Positions 17,075-26,119 of a stretch of DNA of 64,000 nucleotides are shown here, piece by piece. The notes below the pieces were generated by a model. It was given only the letters and a program-made list of their open reading frames with translations, had not been told where the DNA came from and searched no databases. The translations under genes and the position numbers were made by a program. This DNA is from Nevskiales bacterium (GTDB taxonomy: Bacteria > Pseudomonadota > Gammaproteobacteria > Nevskiales > Nevskiaceae): contig JAQVDP010000011.1 in NCBI GenBank assembly GCA_028698335.1, forward strand, positions 62,001 through 126,000. The letters run 5' to 3'. How positions within the stretch are numbered: the stretch's first letter is position 1; each line of letters starts with the position of its first letter.

Positions 17075-18883
17075 ATGTCCGTCATGACCGAAGCCACCGA
17101 ACCCAGAACCGTTTCCGAGCCCGCCGGCGGCAGCGCCGCACCGGCCGCGCGGCGGCGCCTGGGCGCGCTTGCCGGATTGTGGCCCTACCTGCTGCGCTAT
17201 CGCGGCAGGCTGTGGCTGTCGTTCGCGCTGCTGTGCGTCGGGTCGGCGACGATGCTGACGGTGCCGATCGCGTTCCGCGATCTGATCGACCACGGTTTCG
17301 TCGCCGGCGGCGCGATCCACGGTCAGTTTCTGCTGCTGTTCGGGCTGGCGCTGTTCTGGGGGCTGACCGTGGCGGCGCGCTACTACCACGTCACCTGGAT
17401 CGGCGAACGGGTGACGGCGGATCTGCGCAGCGCGATCTACGCGCGCATGCTGCGGCAGTCTCCCGAATATTTCGAGACCACCCAGACCGGGGAAGTGCTG
17501 TCGCGGCTGACCGCCGATACGACCCTGGTGCAGACTGTGGTCGGGTCTTCCGTGTCGATGGGGCTGCGCAGCCTGTTCCAGTTCGCCGGCGGTCTGGTGA
17601 TGCTGGCGGTGACCAGTGCCAAGCTGTTCAGCATCACCGTCGCCCTGTTGTTGCTGGTGGTGGTGCCGCTGGTGTGGATCGGGCGCCGGGTCCGGCGGCT
17701 GTCGCGTGAATCGCAGGACCGGATTGCCGACAGCTCGGCGGTGGCCGCCGAAGTGCTCAACGCGATTCCGACGGTCCAGGCGTTCACGCAGGAACGCGGC
17801 GAGGCCGAGCGGTTCGATGCGGCGGTGGAGCGCAGCTTCGATTCCGCGATCCGGCGCACGCGGATGCGCGCCGGCATGACCGCCAGCATCATTGCCGGTG
17901 TATTCGGTGCCATCGTGTTCGTGCTGTGGCTCGGGGCGCGGGCGGTCGTCGACGGATCGATGACGCCCGGCGAGCTGGCGTCGTTCGTGCTGTACGCGGT
18001 GTTCACCGCGGGCGGGGTCGGCGTGCTGGCAGAGGTCTGGGGCGAGATCATGCGGGCCGCCGGTGCCACCGAACGGCTGATGGAGCTGCTCTCGGCCCAC
18101 AGCCGCATCGACACCCCGGCGCAGCCCGCGGCGCTGCCCGAAACCCGGCAGGCGACGGTGGACCTGGAAGGGGTCAGCTTCCGCTATCCGGCGAGGCCCC
18201 AGGTCGCCGCGCTGGACGCGGTGACGCTGCATGTCCGCGAAGGGGAGACCCTGGCTCTGGTCGGCCCCAGCGGTGCCGGCAAGACCACGCTGTTCCAGCT
18301 CCTGCTGCGCTACTACGACGTCTGCGGCGGGCGCATCCTGTTCAACGGCGTCGATCTGCGCGCACTCGACCCGCAGGTGCTGCGTTCGCATATCGGCATC
18401 GTGCCGCAGGATCCGGTCATTTTCTCCGCGAGCGCCTTCGACAACATCCGTTACGGGCGCCCGGATGCCAGCGAGGACGAGGTCATCGCGGCGGCGCGGG
18501 CGGCGCTGGCCGATGAGTTCATTGAGCGCCTGCCCGAGCGCTATCACACCTTTCTCGGCGAGCGTGGCGTCCGCCTCAGTGGCGGGCAACGGCAGCGTAT
18601 CGCCATCGCCCGCGCGATCCTCAAGAATCCGCCCCTGCTGCTGCTCGACGAGGCCACCAGCGCGCTGGACACGCACAGCGAGCAGCTGGTGCAGCGCGGG
18701 CTGGAGGCGGCGATGCGGGGGCGCACGACCATCGTGATCGCCCACCGGTTGTCGACGGTGCAGCGGGTCGACCGCATCGTCGTGCTGGAGCACGGCCGCA
18801 TCGTCGAGCAGGGATCGGCCGAGGAACTGCTGCAGCAGGGTGGCTTGTATGCGCGCCTGGCGCGTCTGCAGATCGCCGCCTGA
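17075..18883 (+). CDS. ABC exporter, fused permease and ATPase (MsbA-related)
   Basis: About 602 residues. One half-transporter: six membrane helices (about 30-320) and a nucleotide-binding domain with Walker A GPSGAGKTT (near 396), signature LSGGQRQR (near 500), Walker B LLLLDEATSALD and the H-loop IAHRLSTV. It should work as a homodimeric exporter in the inner membrane. Sequence character fits the MsbA-related group (TIGR02204) rather than true MsbA, since no lpxK is adjacent. Substrate unknown: lipid, peptide or drug. ATGs at 17075 and 17084 are both possible starts; neither has a clear ribosome site. Confidence 0.85.
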   Translation: MSVMTEATEPRTVSEPAGGSAAPAARRRLGALAGLWPYLLRYRGRLWLSFALLCVGSATMLTVPIAFRDLIDHGFVAGGAIHGQFLLLFGLALFWGLTVAARYYHVTWIGERVTADLRSAIYARMLRQSPEYFETTQTGEVLSRLTADTTLVQTVVGSSVSMGLRSLFQFAGGLVMLAVTSAKLFSITVALLLLVVVPLVWIGRRVRRLSRESQDRIADSSAVAAEVLNAIPTVQAFTQERGEAERFDAAVERSFDSAIRRTRMRAGMTASIIAGVFGAIVFVLWLGARAVVDGSMTPGELASFVLYAVFTAGGVGVLAEVWGEIMRAAGATERLMELLSAHSRIDTPAQPAALPETRQATVDLEGVSFRYPARPQVAALDAVTLHVREGETLALVGPSGAGKTTLFQLLLRYYDVCGGRILFNGVDLRALDPQVLRSHIGIVPQDPVIFSASAFDNIRYGRPDASEDEVIAAARAALADEFIERLPERYHTFLGERGVRLSGGQRQRIAIARAILKNPPLLLLDEATSALDTHSEQLVQRGLEAAMRGRTTIVIAHRLSTVQRVDRIVVLEHGRIVEQGSAEELLQQGGLYARLARLQIAA

Positions 18884-18919
18884 GAACGCTGCCCGAGAGT
18901 GCTGCCTGAGAACGGGCGT

Positions 18920-19195
18920 TCAGTCGCCGCTGTAGAGATGGGCCTTGATCCGGCCGTCCGGCGGCATCTGCAGGAAATAACCGGTTTCGCGCAGCGCACC
19001 GATGACCTGGGCGACGTCGACGCGCGCCAGCTTGCGGGCCGGTGCCAGATCCAGGTTCATGACAGGCGTCAGATGCCCGGTCATCTTCAGTAGCGCCTGG
19101 GGCAGTTCGGCGGTGTTCAGGTCGGCGCGCAGATACAGATACATCTCTTCCTGTTTGCGGCATCGGAACACGATGCATTCGACGCTGACGGTCAT
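18920..19195 (-). CDS. ycgL: YcgL domain protein
   Basis: 91 residues. The family pattern VFRCRKQEEMYLYL at the N-terminus, ALLKMTGHLTPVMNLDL in the middle and GYFLQMPP at the end identifies YcgL (DUF, PF05166), a small alpha/beta protein found almost only in gammaproteobacteria, so it also helps place the organism. Function is not established. Convergent with the ABC exporter; a class V aminotransferase-fold gene ends upstream on the same strand 89 bases away, so they may share a transcript. Confidence 0.88.
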   Translation of the reverse strand: MTVSVECIVFRCRKQEEMYLYLRADLNTAELPQALLKMTGHLTPVMNLDLAPARKLARVDVAQVIGALRETGYFLQMPPDGRIKAHLYSGD

Positions 19196-19284
19196 TGCTC
19201 GATGATGGGGGCGATGGCGGGTCGCACAGCTTAGCGGCGTCGTCTGCGATTGGCATCCATGGCGCGCTTCCGGTCGGGACGTCG

Positions 19285-20526
19285 TCAGCGGCTGGCGGTG
19301 GCCAGCGCGGCTTGCAGCGCCGAGATCAGGCGGTCGACGTCCTCTCCGGAGGTGTAGTGCGCCAGCGACAGCCGGACCACTCCGCGCAGCGGATCGATGC
19401 CCATGGCTTCGAGCAGGCGCCGCGAGTAGAAATGCCCGGACGCCGCCATGACGCCGTGCCCGGCGAGTGCGCGGACGACGGCGGTCGGTTCGCTGCGGAG
19501 GGGTACGAAAGCGATGGTCGCGGCACGCTGGCGCGCGTCCGCCGGGCCGAGCAGGCGCAGGTCGGTGCGCGATGTGAGCGTCTCGAGCAGGCGCGCCACC
19601 AGCGGCTGTTCGGCCCCGCGCAGCAGCCTGCGGACACGCTCGGGGCGCTGCGCTGGCTCGCCACCGCCGTGATGGGCGTCCAGCGCGTCGAAATATTCGG
19701 CGATGCCACGCGCTGCGGCGACCTGGGCGTGGTCGGGGCCGGCCGGGACCAGGCGTTTGTGCGGAATGTCGGCATTGAAGCCGTGTCCCTCGTTGTCGAG
19801 CTGGTCCAGCAGTGGCCGGCGGATCGTCATCAGGCCCTGGTGCGGTCCGAAGGTCTTGTAGAGCGAGAACAGATAGATATCGGCTCCGAGCGTGCCGACG
19901 TCCGGCAGGCCATGCGGGGCGAACGAAACCCCGTCGACGACGGACACGACGCCTGCCGATCGCGCCATTGCGGTGATCGTGGCGACCGGATTGATCTGCG
20001 CGACGATGTTGGAACAGTGCGGAAACACCAGCAGCCGCGTCCGCTCCGTCATCAGACGCTCCAGCGCCTCGGGATCGAGGGCGCCGCTCTCCGGATCGAC
20101 GCTCCATTGCCGGATGTTCATGCCGGCGGCCTCCAGACGGCGCCAGACGCCGCTGTTGGCTTCGTGGTCTTGGTCGGTGACGATGACCTCGTCGCCCGGG
20201 CGCAGCCATTTCCCGAAGGCCTGGGCCAGCACATAGGTGTTCTGCGAGGTCGAGGGGCCGAAATGAACCTCGTCGTCGGCGACGCCGAGGTATTCGGCAA
20301 GGCGTGAGTGGCTCGCGTCCATCCATGCGCCCGCCTCGGCCGACGCCGGATACGCGTAGTAGGGCTGGACCTTGAGGCGCCGATAGTACTCGCACAGTCG
20401 GTTCAGAACCGGTGCGCAGACATAGGATCCGCCGGCGTTTTCGAAAAAGGCCTGATCGCGCAGGCTGCCCTCGGCGAATGCCGGAAACCGGGCGCGGACA
20501 TAGTTCAGATCCAGGGTCGCGGGCAC
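19285..20526 (-). CDS. Class V aminotransferase-fold PLP enzyme, cysteine desulfurase-like
   Basis: 413 residues. A GTG start at 20526 is chosen because GGAGAG lies six bases upstream and the homologous region begins just after it. The PLP lysine lies in LYKTFGPHQG; the cofactor-binding His and Asp are in TDQDHEANSG and VVDGVSFAPHG. This resembles the cysteine-desulfurase-like group TIGR01976 rather than IscS or SufS: no clear mobile catalytic Cys loop is seen where IscS has one, and no Fe-S assembly genes are nearby. So it may be a desulfurase, a selenocysteine lyase-like enzyme or a transaminase. Cytosolic. Confidence 0.8.
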   Translation of the reverse strand: MPATLDLNYVRARFPAFAEGSLRDQAFFENAGGSYVCAPVLNRLCEYYRRLKVQPYYAYPASAEAGAWMDASHSRLAEYLGVADDEVHFGPSTSQNTYVLAQAFGKWLRPGDEVIVTDQDHEANSGVWRRLEAAGMNIRQWSVDPESGALDPEALERLMTERTRLLVFPHCSNIVAQINPVATITAMARSAGVVSVVDGVSFAPHGLPDVGTLGADIYLFSLYKTFGPHQGLMTIRRPLLDQLDNEGHGFNADIPHKRLVPAGPDHAQVAAARGIAEYFDALDAHHGGGEPAQRPERVRRLLRGAEQPLVARLLETLTSRTDLRLLGPADARQRAATIAFVPLRSEPTAVVRALAGHGVMAASGHFYSRRLLEAMGIDPLRGVVRLSLAHYTSGEDVDRLISALQAALATASR

Positions 20527-20666
20527 GGACGCTCTCCACCGTCGCTGTGATTCGCGGCCATGGTATCGGTGCCGACGCCGCTCACCAAACGTGATGCGAC
20601 GCCGGCACCGGATCCGGATGGCGGTCCGTCCCACCGGGGCAGTGCGGACCGGGCCTTCCGGGCGGC

Positions 20667-20975
20667 TTACGGGAACCAGTACTCGTCGCGCGAGATCTTG
20701 CCGTCCCCGTTGTAGTCACGGTGCTTCAGGCGCGTGGCCCAGCGTGACCCGGGCTCGACCTCGCTGGCGTCGACGTAGCCATCTCCGTTCTTGTCGGGAG
20801 AGCCCGCCGCCGCGTCACTGGAAGCCTTGACCGATGGGCCGTAGTTCGGCGTGCCCACGGCGTTGCTGCCGGGGCGCATCAGGTCGGAGCCGGGGTTGGG
20901 GGGTTGTGCCGCGGCATTGCCCGCGGCGACGGTCAGGGCGACCGCGCCGAGCCAATACTTGAGACAGACATTCAT
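20667..20975 (-). CDS. Small exported EF-hand protein
   Basis: 102 residues. A signal peptide (ending around NAAAQ) is followed by a Pro/Gly-rich stretch and two calcium-binding loops, DKNGDGYVDASE and DYNGDGKISRDE, which match the canonical DxDxDG EF-hand/dockerin-type pattern. Expected to be periplasmic or secreted and to bind Ca2+. The start at 20975 has GGAG eleven bases upstream. Function unknown; no obvious partner next to it. Confidence 0.75.
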   Translation of the reverse strand: MNVCLKYWLGAVALTVAAGNAAAQPPNPGSDLMRPGSNAVGTPNYGPSVKASSDAAAGSPDKNGDGYVDASEVEPGSRWATRLKHRDYNGDGKISRDEYWFP

Positions 20976-21119
20976 GGATTGCTTGCTCCAAATCGGTTCA
21001 ACTGCACGAACGGGCCGCCCGATTTTTGAGCATTCGGAATCCTCACCCGCCATTGTGCCGACCATGCGGCCTTCCCCGGACTCCTCTGAAGCAAGGATTG
21101 CGCCGTTCGCGGTGGGCGG

Positions 21120-22136
21120 TCAGTTCGACGGCAGGCCGCAGGCGTTGCGGAACACGTCGACGTACCAGCTCGCCGCGGCGAGGTCGAAGCGGACGGTCTC
21201 GTCGCCGAAGGGGCCGGCGAAGCCGATGCTGGGCGCGTCGAGCAGTCTTGCGATCTCGGCGGGAGGGAGATCGAGCCGACCGGCATTTTCCTGCTGCAGC
21301 GCAAGCAGCCGGGCCGGACGGGGCGCAAGTCCGGGGCGGGCGTAGCGCAGGGTGAGTTCATATGGGAAGTCCGATCCCGCGAACTGCTGCTGGGCGAGGC
21401 GCCCGGCGGTGGCGGCGTCGCGTGGCTGCCAATCGGGGATACGCGGCGCGCCGTCGAGTTCGAAGAATCCCAGATCCAGGGTCAGCCCATCGGCGCCGGC
21501 GTTACGCTCCGCCGGGCAGCGGAACATCAGGCGGTAGCGGCCGGCTCGACTCGCAGCCGCGCAGTGCAGGGCGTGGGCGACGACACGGCCCAGCGGTGTC
21601 GTCCGGGTGTCCGCCACGCACAGCGCCGGTAGTTCGCCGCCGTCACTTCCCACCGGGAGCCGGTCGCGCTGCTGATGGAGGGCGGCCCAGATCGCCACAG
21701 CGGTCGCCAGCGACAGCGTGCCGGCGACGAACCAGAACCAGCGCTTGCCTCTTGGGGTCAGCTCATCGTCCTGCCCTTCGTGGTGCTCGTCGGCGGGGCG
21801 TGGGGTGGGCTCTGCCGTGGAGGGCGTCGGATGGGCGATGGCGACGAGACGGGCCGGCCGCAGGCGTGGCGGGGCGGGTACCGGTCGGGGGGCGGTATCG
21901 GATTCGAGTTCGATCTCGGTGTCGAAATCCTGGGCGCCGAGCACATGGGCGATCTGGCGGGCCTCGTCCAGTGGCTCGCCGTGTGTCAGTCGCACCCGCT
22001 GCCGACGCTTGAGTGCGGCCATGACGTCGGCCGAGGCGTGCGGAAACAGGTGTGCAAGCCGCGCGTCGATTTCGTCGTCGCTCAACGGGGCGAGCAGGTG
22101 CCCGGTGAAGTACACGGAATATCGATCGTCGGCCAT
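21120..22136 (-). CDS. Single-pass membrane protein of unknown function
   Basis: About 338 residues. The N-terminal 70 residues (YSVYFTGHLLAPLSDDEI, then HLFPHASADVMAALKRRQ) resemble a short module seen at the N-terminus of many gammaproteobacterial membrane proteins that begin with an FxGxLxPG-type phrase. A Pro-rich linker, one membrane helix (RWFWFVAGTLSLATAVAIW, near 130-150) and a C-terminal domain of about 180 residues follow; the C-terminal domain has Cys pairs (LCVADTR, HALHCAAA, FRCPAE) and is probably periplasmic. I do not recognise that domain. An ATG at 22163 is an alternative start. Divergent from another unknown membrane protein. Confidence 0.6.
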   Translation of the reverse strand: MADDRYSVYFTGHLLAPLSDDEIDARLAHLFPHASADVMAALKRRQRVRLTHGEPLDEARQIAHVLGAQDFDTEIELESDTAPRPVPAPPRLRPARLVAIAHPTPSTAEPTPRPADEHHEGQDDELTPRGKRWFWFVAGTLSLATAVAIWAALHQQRDRLPVGSDGGELPALCVADTRTTPLGRVVAHALHCAAASRAGRYRLMFRCPAERNAGADGLTLDLGFFELDGAPRIPDWQPRDAATAGRLAQQQFAGSDFPYELTLRYARPGLAPRPARLLALQQENAGRLDLPPAEIARLLDAPSIGFAGPFGDETVRFDLAAASWYVDVFRNACGLPSN

Positions 22137-22296
22137 GATCCGTCGCTGCGCCCCCGCGGGCATTTGGAGATTTCATGATCTTGGCGCCGTTGACGGTGCG
22201 CGGCCAGTTTTCTCGGGCTGGTCTCCGACCAGAGTCATGCCGGAGCGCGTAAACGGTACACTCGATCACTGCATGGGGGCGCCGTCGGAGAGGGCG

Positions 22297-23550
22297 ATGT
22301 CACGCGAGCGACCAGGAGACGGGCTGGTGCGTGGTGATGCGGGGCGCATTCCGGGTGCCTTGCTGGCGTTGCCGTTGCGACTGGCCGCGGGTGCGATCGT
22401 CATCGTGGTTGTTCCGGGCGCGCTGATGGCCGGCGTGCTCGTCGTGATGGGGCGCCTGAACCTGCAACCCGAGCTGGTCGCGGCAGGGATCCTGGTGTCG
22501 GGAGTGGCCGGCGGACTCCACCTGGCGGCCGGATGGCTTGCCCGGATGGGGTCGGTGGGGCTGGAAACACTGGCGGCCGCAGTCTTCGGTGGATTCGGCA
22601 TGGCGCTGATGGCCGGTGGCGGCATCATGGTTTTCGACGACCCGGCAGGGTTTGCGGTGATGGCGTTTGCTGCGCCGTTCGTCGTCGCCGCGTACGCGGT
22701 ACGGCGCCTGTTCGGGACAGCTGCCGGCAGGAAGCCGGTGGTGGTTGCCGAGACGACGCGCCCGCTTGCAGCGACGCGGGGCGCATCCGGCATACGACAC
22801 ACCCAGGTTGTCGTCGAGGTCGATGAGCATGCCGGTGCCGCTGAGGTCGCGCGGGTACGGCAGCAGTGGCTTCGGCGGCAGTTCGCGGCGCGGGAGGACT
22901 GGCTGCGCGGCACGATCGATGCGGAGGGCGCGCGAACGTGGCAGCGGCTGGGCGCAGCCGCGCTGCTCTGGACGCTGCTTGCCTCGGCTGCGCTTGCGGC
23001 GGCGCTCTACTGGCGGAGCGATGCATGGCTGATGGCGGTGCCGATGCTCGTGGTCGCGGTGCTGCTGTCGGGCACCTGGTTGCGCCGGCGCCTCCATTTC
23101 CGCCGTTTTGGATCCAGCCGGCTGCAGCTCCGGCGTGTGCCGCTGTTGCTCGGTGAACGGCTCGAGGGGCGGATCGAAACCGGTGTTCGGCAAAGCCACC
23201 GCCCCCCGCGCGGGTTCAGGCTCTGTCTGCGGTGTGTGCATTGCTATGAGCGCAGCGAGCATGCAAACGGCACGCGCAGGACGTCACGCCACCGCGACGT
23301 TCTATGGCAGCGGTCCCACAGCCAGTATGGTCAGGCCAGCGGAGAGTTTCCGATACGCCTGGTGGTGCCGGTGGACTTCACGCTTCCGGCCGATCAGGCG
23401 CCGGTAACGCTGCCGTTGAGCGACGACGGGATCCGCTGGGAACTGGAGATTTCAGCAACGCTCCCCGGGATCGACTACTCCGAAACCTTCAGCCTGCCGG
23501 TGCTCGATGCCGGAACCGATGTCGAAGACTGGCCCGATCCGGCTCGCTAG
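22297..23550 (+). CDS. Multi-pass membrane protein with C-terminal arrestin-like region
   Basis: 417 residues. The start has GGAGAGG just upstream. The N-terminal half holds four hydrophobic segments (roughly 20-45, 55-80, 85-105, 110-125) and a further pair occurs near 220-260. The C-terminal 130 residues (LRRVPLLLGERLEGRIE, then LPADQAPVTLPLSDDGIRW) have the strand pattern of arrestin-like/DUF3592-associated domains seen in some bacterial membrane proteins. Function not known. It diverges from the single-pass protein upstream with about 160 bases between, and its stop is six bases from the double-ACT gene on the other strand. Confidence 0.55.
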   Translation: MSRERPGDGLVRGDAGRIPGALLALPLRLAAGAIVIVVVPGALMAGVLVVMGRLNLQPELVAAGILVSGVAGGLHLAAGWLARMGSVGLETLAAAVFGGFGMALMAGGGIMVFDDPAGFAVMAFAAPFVVAAYAVRRLFGTAAGRKPVVVAETTRPLAATRGASGIRHTQVVVEVDEHAGAAEVARVRQQWLRRQFAAREDWLRGTIDAEGARTWQRLGAAALLWTLLASAALAAALYWRSDAWLMAVPMLVVAVLLSGTWLRRRLHFRRFGSSRLQLRRVPLLLGERLEGRIETGVRQSHRPPRGFRLCLRCVHCYERSEHANGTRRTSRHRDVLWQRSHSQYGQASGEFPIRLVVPVDFTLPADQAPVTLPLSDDGIRWELEISATLPGIDYSETFSLPVLDAGTDVEDWPDPAR

Positions 23551-23556
23551 AACCCG

Positions 23557-23970
23557 CTACCTGGCTCCAAGCACCTCGCTGGCGTGCTCGACGTCCTTGG
23601 GGCGGACCCAGAACACCGCGCCATAGCGGTCCAGTCCTGCGGCGATGGCGTCGACGGCGGTGATGTTGATGCCGGCTTTCCCCAGCTTCTCCGCGAGTTT
23701 TGCCAGGGCGCCGGCGCGGTCCTTGCCTTGGGCGAGAAAACCGGTCTTCTTCGACGACAGTTTCCATCCGTACTTGCGTGCCAGCTCACGGAGCTGTTCG
23801 GCATTCTCGGGAATCAGCTCGATCTGGGATCCTCGTGACGACGAAAACGCGCTCATCGCCAGCAGATTGATCTTGTACTTGTTCAGCGTCTTGAGCAGAT
23901 GGGCGGCCTCGCCCGGTTTATCGTTGGCGTGCAGGACGAAGAACTGCACCTTGCGGATTCCCTTGGCCAT
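23557..23970 (-). CDS. Double ACT-domain protein
   Basis: 137 residues; a GAGGAG site lies eight bases before the start at 23970. Two consecutive ACT modules: KVQFFVLHANDKPGEAAHLLKTL and, after a linker, TGFLAQGKDRAGALAKLAEKL with INITAVDAI. ACT domains bind amino acids or similar ligands and act as allosteric modules; stand-alone double-ACT proteins of this length have no settled function. No amino-acid enzyme is adjacent, so the partner is unknown. Cytosolic. The long first ACT helix phrase matches the common DKPGxLxxLxxxL pattern. Confidence 0.75.
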   Translation of the reverse strand: MAKGIRKVQFFVLHANDKPGEAAHLLKTLNKYKINLLAMSAFSSSRGSQIELIPENAEQLRELARKYGWKLSSKKTGFLAQGKDRAGALAKLAEKLGKAGINITAVDAIAAGLDRYGAVFWVRPKDVEHASEVLGAR

Positions 23971-24169
23971 CAGTGTGCTCCTCTCGATCGTTGAGACGCA
24001 TCGCGGGTGCTGCCGGGTTGTCATACTCCCCCCAGTGGGTTGGAATCGCAAGCGTGGTCAGCATCGGTTCAGGCTCGTCCACCCAGGATAGATGACCGAC
24101 CCGCGCGGGGAGCGGTGTGATGCACCGGGTCTCTGCTGATTCATTAAGATCATCACTGAGGAGACTTCG

Positions 24170-25107
24170 ATGAAAAAGCTGATTGCGACCGTGGCGGTGG
24201 CTGGCGTGCTGGCAGCGTGCGGCGGTGGCGGGGAGGCAACGACTCCAACACGACGACCAGCAAGCTGTCGTTGGCGGTCACTGATGCGCCGGTCGATAAC
24301 GCCGACGCAGTGGTGTTGAGTTTCACCGGCGTGGAGCTGCTCGATGCCGGTGGCGAGGTACTCGAGTCCTTCAGCTTCGATACGCCCAAGAGCATCGATC
24401 TGCTGGACCTGCAGGGCGACAATTCGGCTTTTCTGCTGGAGGACGAGACGGTCCCGCCCGGCGTCTATGAGCAGGTGCGCCTGATCGTGGATACCGAGAA
24501 TGCCAGTTGCAACAACCTCGTGGCGCCGTTCGATTCGTATATCACCGTCGATGGCACCGACTATCCGCTGGTCGTGCCGGGTGGCGGCGCGTCCGGATTC
24601 AAGGTGGTCGGCCCGCTGACCGTGGCCACCGGTGGGCTGGCGTCGTACACGGTTGACTTTGACCTGCGGCGTTCGATCGCAGAACGTGGCGCAACCGGCT
24701 GCTACAACGTCAATCCGGTGTTGCATGTCGTCGACAATGCCCAGGTCGGCACTCTGGCCGGGACCATCGACGGCGCGATGCTGGTGAACGATTCGTGCCC
24801 GAACTCCAACCCGACGACGGGCGAGGGCTCGGCCGTCTATCTGTTCGCCGACGCCCCGGTTGTCCCCGACGATGTCGACGGCAACGATCCGGAACCGCTT
24901 ACGTCGTCACTGCTGACCCCTGACGGGCAGGGCGGCTTCACCTACGAGATCGGCTTCCTGCTTGCCGGCAACTACACCATTGCGGTGACCTGTCAGGCGG
25001 GTGACGATGATCCGGAGACCGATGACGCGATCAGCTTCCAGTCAGCGGCGGACGTCACGATCGAGGCCGGCGTGACCACGACGCAGGACTTCAGCGTCGC
25101 GCCCTGA
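24170..25107 (+). CDS. DUF4382-like lipoprotein, frameshifted after the lipobox
   Basis: An ATG at 24170 with a GAGGAG site opens a perfect lipoprotein signal (KKLIATVAVAGVLAACGGGG), but this frame ends at a TGA at 24317. The mature domain, about 280 residues starting SNTTTSKLSLAVTDAPVDNA, continues in another frame to 25107. Adding one G in the run at 24230-24233 joins the two frames without a gap. The mature part matches DUF4382 (DAPVDNADAVVLSFTGVEL, then PPGVYEQVRLIVDT), an exported beta-sandwich of unknown role. It is either a recent mutation, a phase-variable tract or an assembly error. If broken, the protein would lack its export signal. Confidence 0.7.
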
Positions 25108-25129
25108 TCCACAAGCACGAGTCGACATG

Positions 25130-25161
25130 AACGGCGGCCCGGGTCATCCCGGGCCGCCGTT
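25130..25161. terminator. Bidirectional intrinsic terminator
   Basis: A perfect 14-base stem (arms 25130-25143 and 25148-25161, AACGGCGGCCCGGG and its complement) with loop TCAT lies between two convergent genes. The AA and TT ends provide short T runs on both strands. It should stop transcription of the DUF4382 gene and of the hydrolase gene. Confidence 0.8.
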
Positions 25162-25177
25162 TCATATGCGGGAGGGG

Positions 25178-26035
25178 CTAACGGGCGCTGTCGACCCGTC
25201 GGAGAAAATCGATCACCGCGTCGTTGAAGGCGTCGTTGCGATCGCCGGCGACCATGTGCCCCGCACCGGCGATGTCGGCGACTTCCGCATGCGGGATCAG
25301 TTCGCGAAAAACCTGAACGCCGGTTTCGCTGAGGACGTCGCTGTGAGCGCCGCGCACCATCAGCGCCGGAATGTGCACGCCGCGGGCGGCGCCGGCCATG
25401 CGCTCTTCGAACGCCTCGAGATAGGCAACGTGTTCCTCCGTCGTCTCCGCGATCAGGCGGGGGTCCCAATGCCAGTACAGGCGGCCGTCGTCGCCCCGGC
25501 GCAGGTTCTTCATCAGGCCTGACGGATCCTTCGGGCGGGGACGCGAGGGGTTGTAGGCCGCGACGGCGTCGGCGACCTCATCCAGCGTTGCAAAGCCGTC
25601 CGGGTTCGCGCGCATGAAATTGCGGATGTGTTCGACGCCCTTGCGCTCGATCTTGGGGCCGACGTCGACCAGCACCATCGCGCGTGCGAGGTCAGTGGGC
25701 GATTCGCCGATCGCGACCAGTGACGTGATGCCGCCCATCGACGCACCGACCAGGGCCGGCGGGCTGCCCAGCGTCGCGATCACCGCCTTGAGATCGGCGA
25801 CCAATGCATCGGTCCGGTAGTCACCCGAAGGCGACCAGTCGCTCTGCCCATGCCCGCGGGCGTCGTACGACAGCACGTGGTAGCCGGCGTCGACGAGTTG
25901 CCGGAACGCGCGTCCCCAGGCGTGGCGGGTCTGGCCGCCGCCATGCAGCAGGATCACCGAAGGTTGATCCGGATGCCCGTCGCTTTGCGCGCTGAGCATC
26001 ACGCCCTCCGAGGCGGGGATGCGGAACTCCTTCAC
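25178..26035 (-). CDS. Alpha/beta hydrolase
   Basis: About 285 residues. Oxyanion motif LLHGGGQTRHAWG, nucleophile elbow GASMGG (Ser), an acidic residue in MVRGAHSDVLSE and the catalytic His in GAGHMVAGD form a full triad. The cap region (about 140-210) is Arg/Pro-rich. Such enzymes hydrolyse esters, epoxides or C-C bonds; the substrate is unknown. I prefer a GTG start at 26035, just before the fold (KEFRIPASEG), over an ATG at 26107 whose extra 24 residues look non-coding. It lies on the same strand as the Old Yellow Enzyme gene, 84 bases downstream, and may share its transcript. Confidence 0.82.
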   Translation of the reverse strand: MKEFRIPASEGVMLSAQSDGHPDQPSVILLHGGGQTRHAWGRAFRQLVDAGYHVLSYDARGHGQSDWSPSGDYRTDALVADLKAVIATLGSPPALVGASMGGITSLVAIGESPTDLARAMVLVDVGPKIERKGVEHIRNFMRANPDGFATLDEVADAVAAYNPSRPRPKDPSGLMKNLRRGDDGRLYWHWDPRLIAETTEEHVAYLEAFEERMAGAARGVHIPALMVRGAHSDVLSETGVQVFRELIPHAEVADIAGAGHMVAGDRNDAFNDAVIDFLRRVDSAR

Positions 26036-26119
26036 TGCGGACTCGGTTCGCGAACCAGACCCGATTTTACGCGATGACGTGATCGGGTCGGGTTGCGGTC
26101 CATGCAATTCCGGGGCTGT

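Noticed and set aside
16886-18793. Minus-strand extension upstream of the DUF4394-like lipoprotein
   Set aside because: The frame is open for about 640 more codons but lies antisense to the ABC exporter; the lipoprotein signal at 16885 marks the real start.
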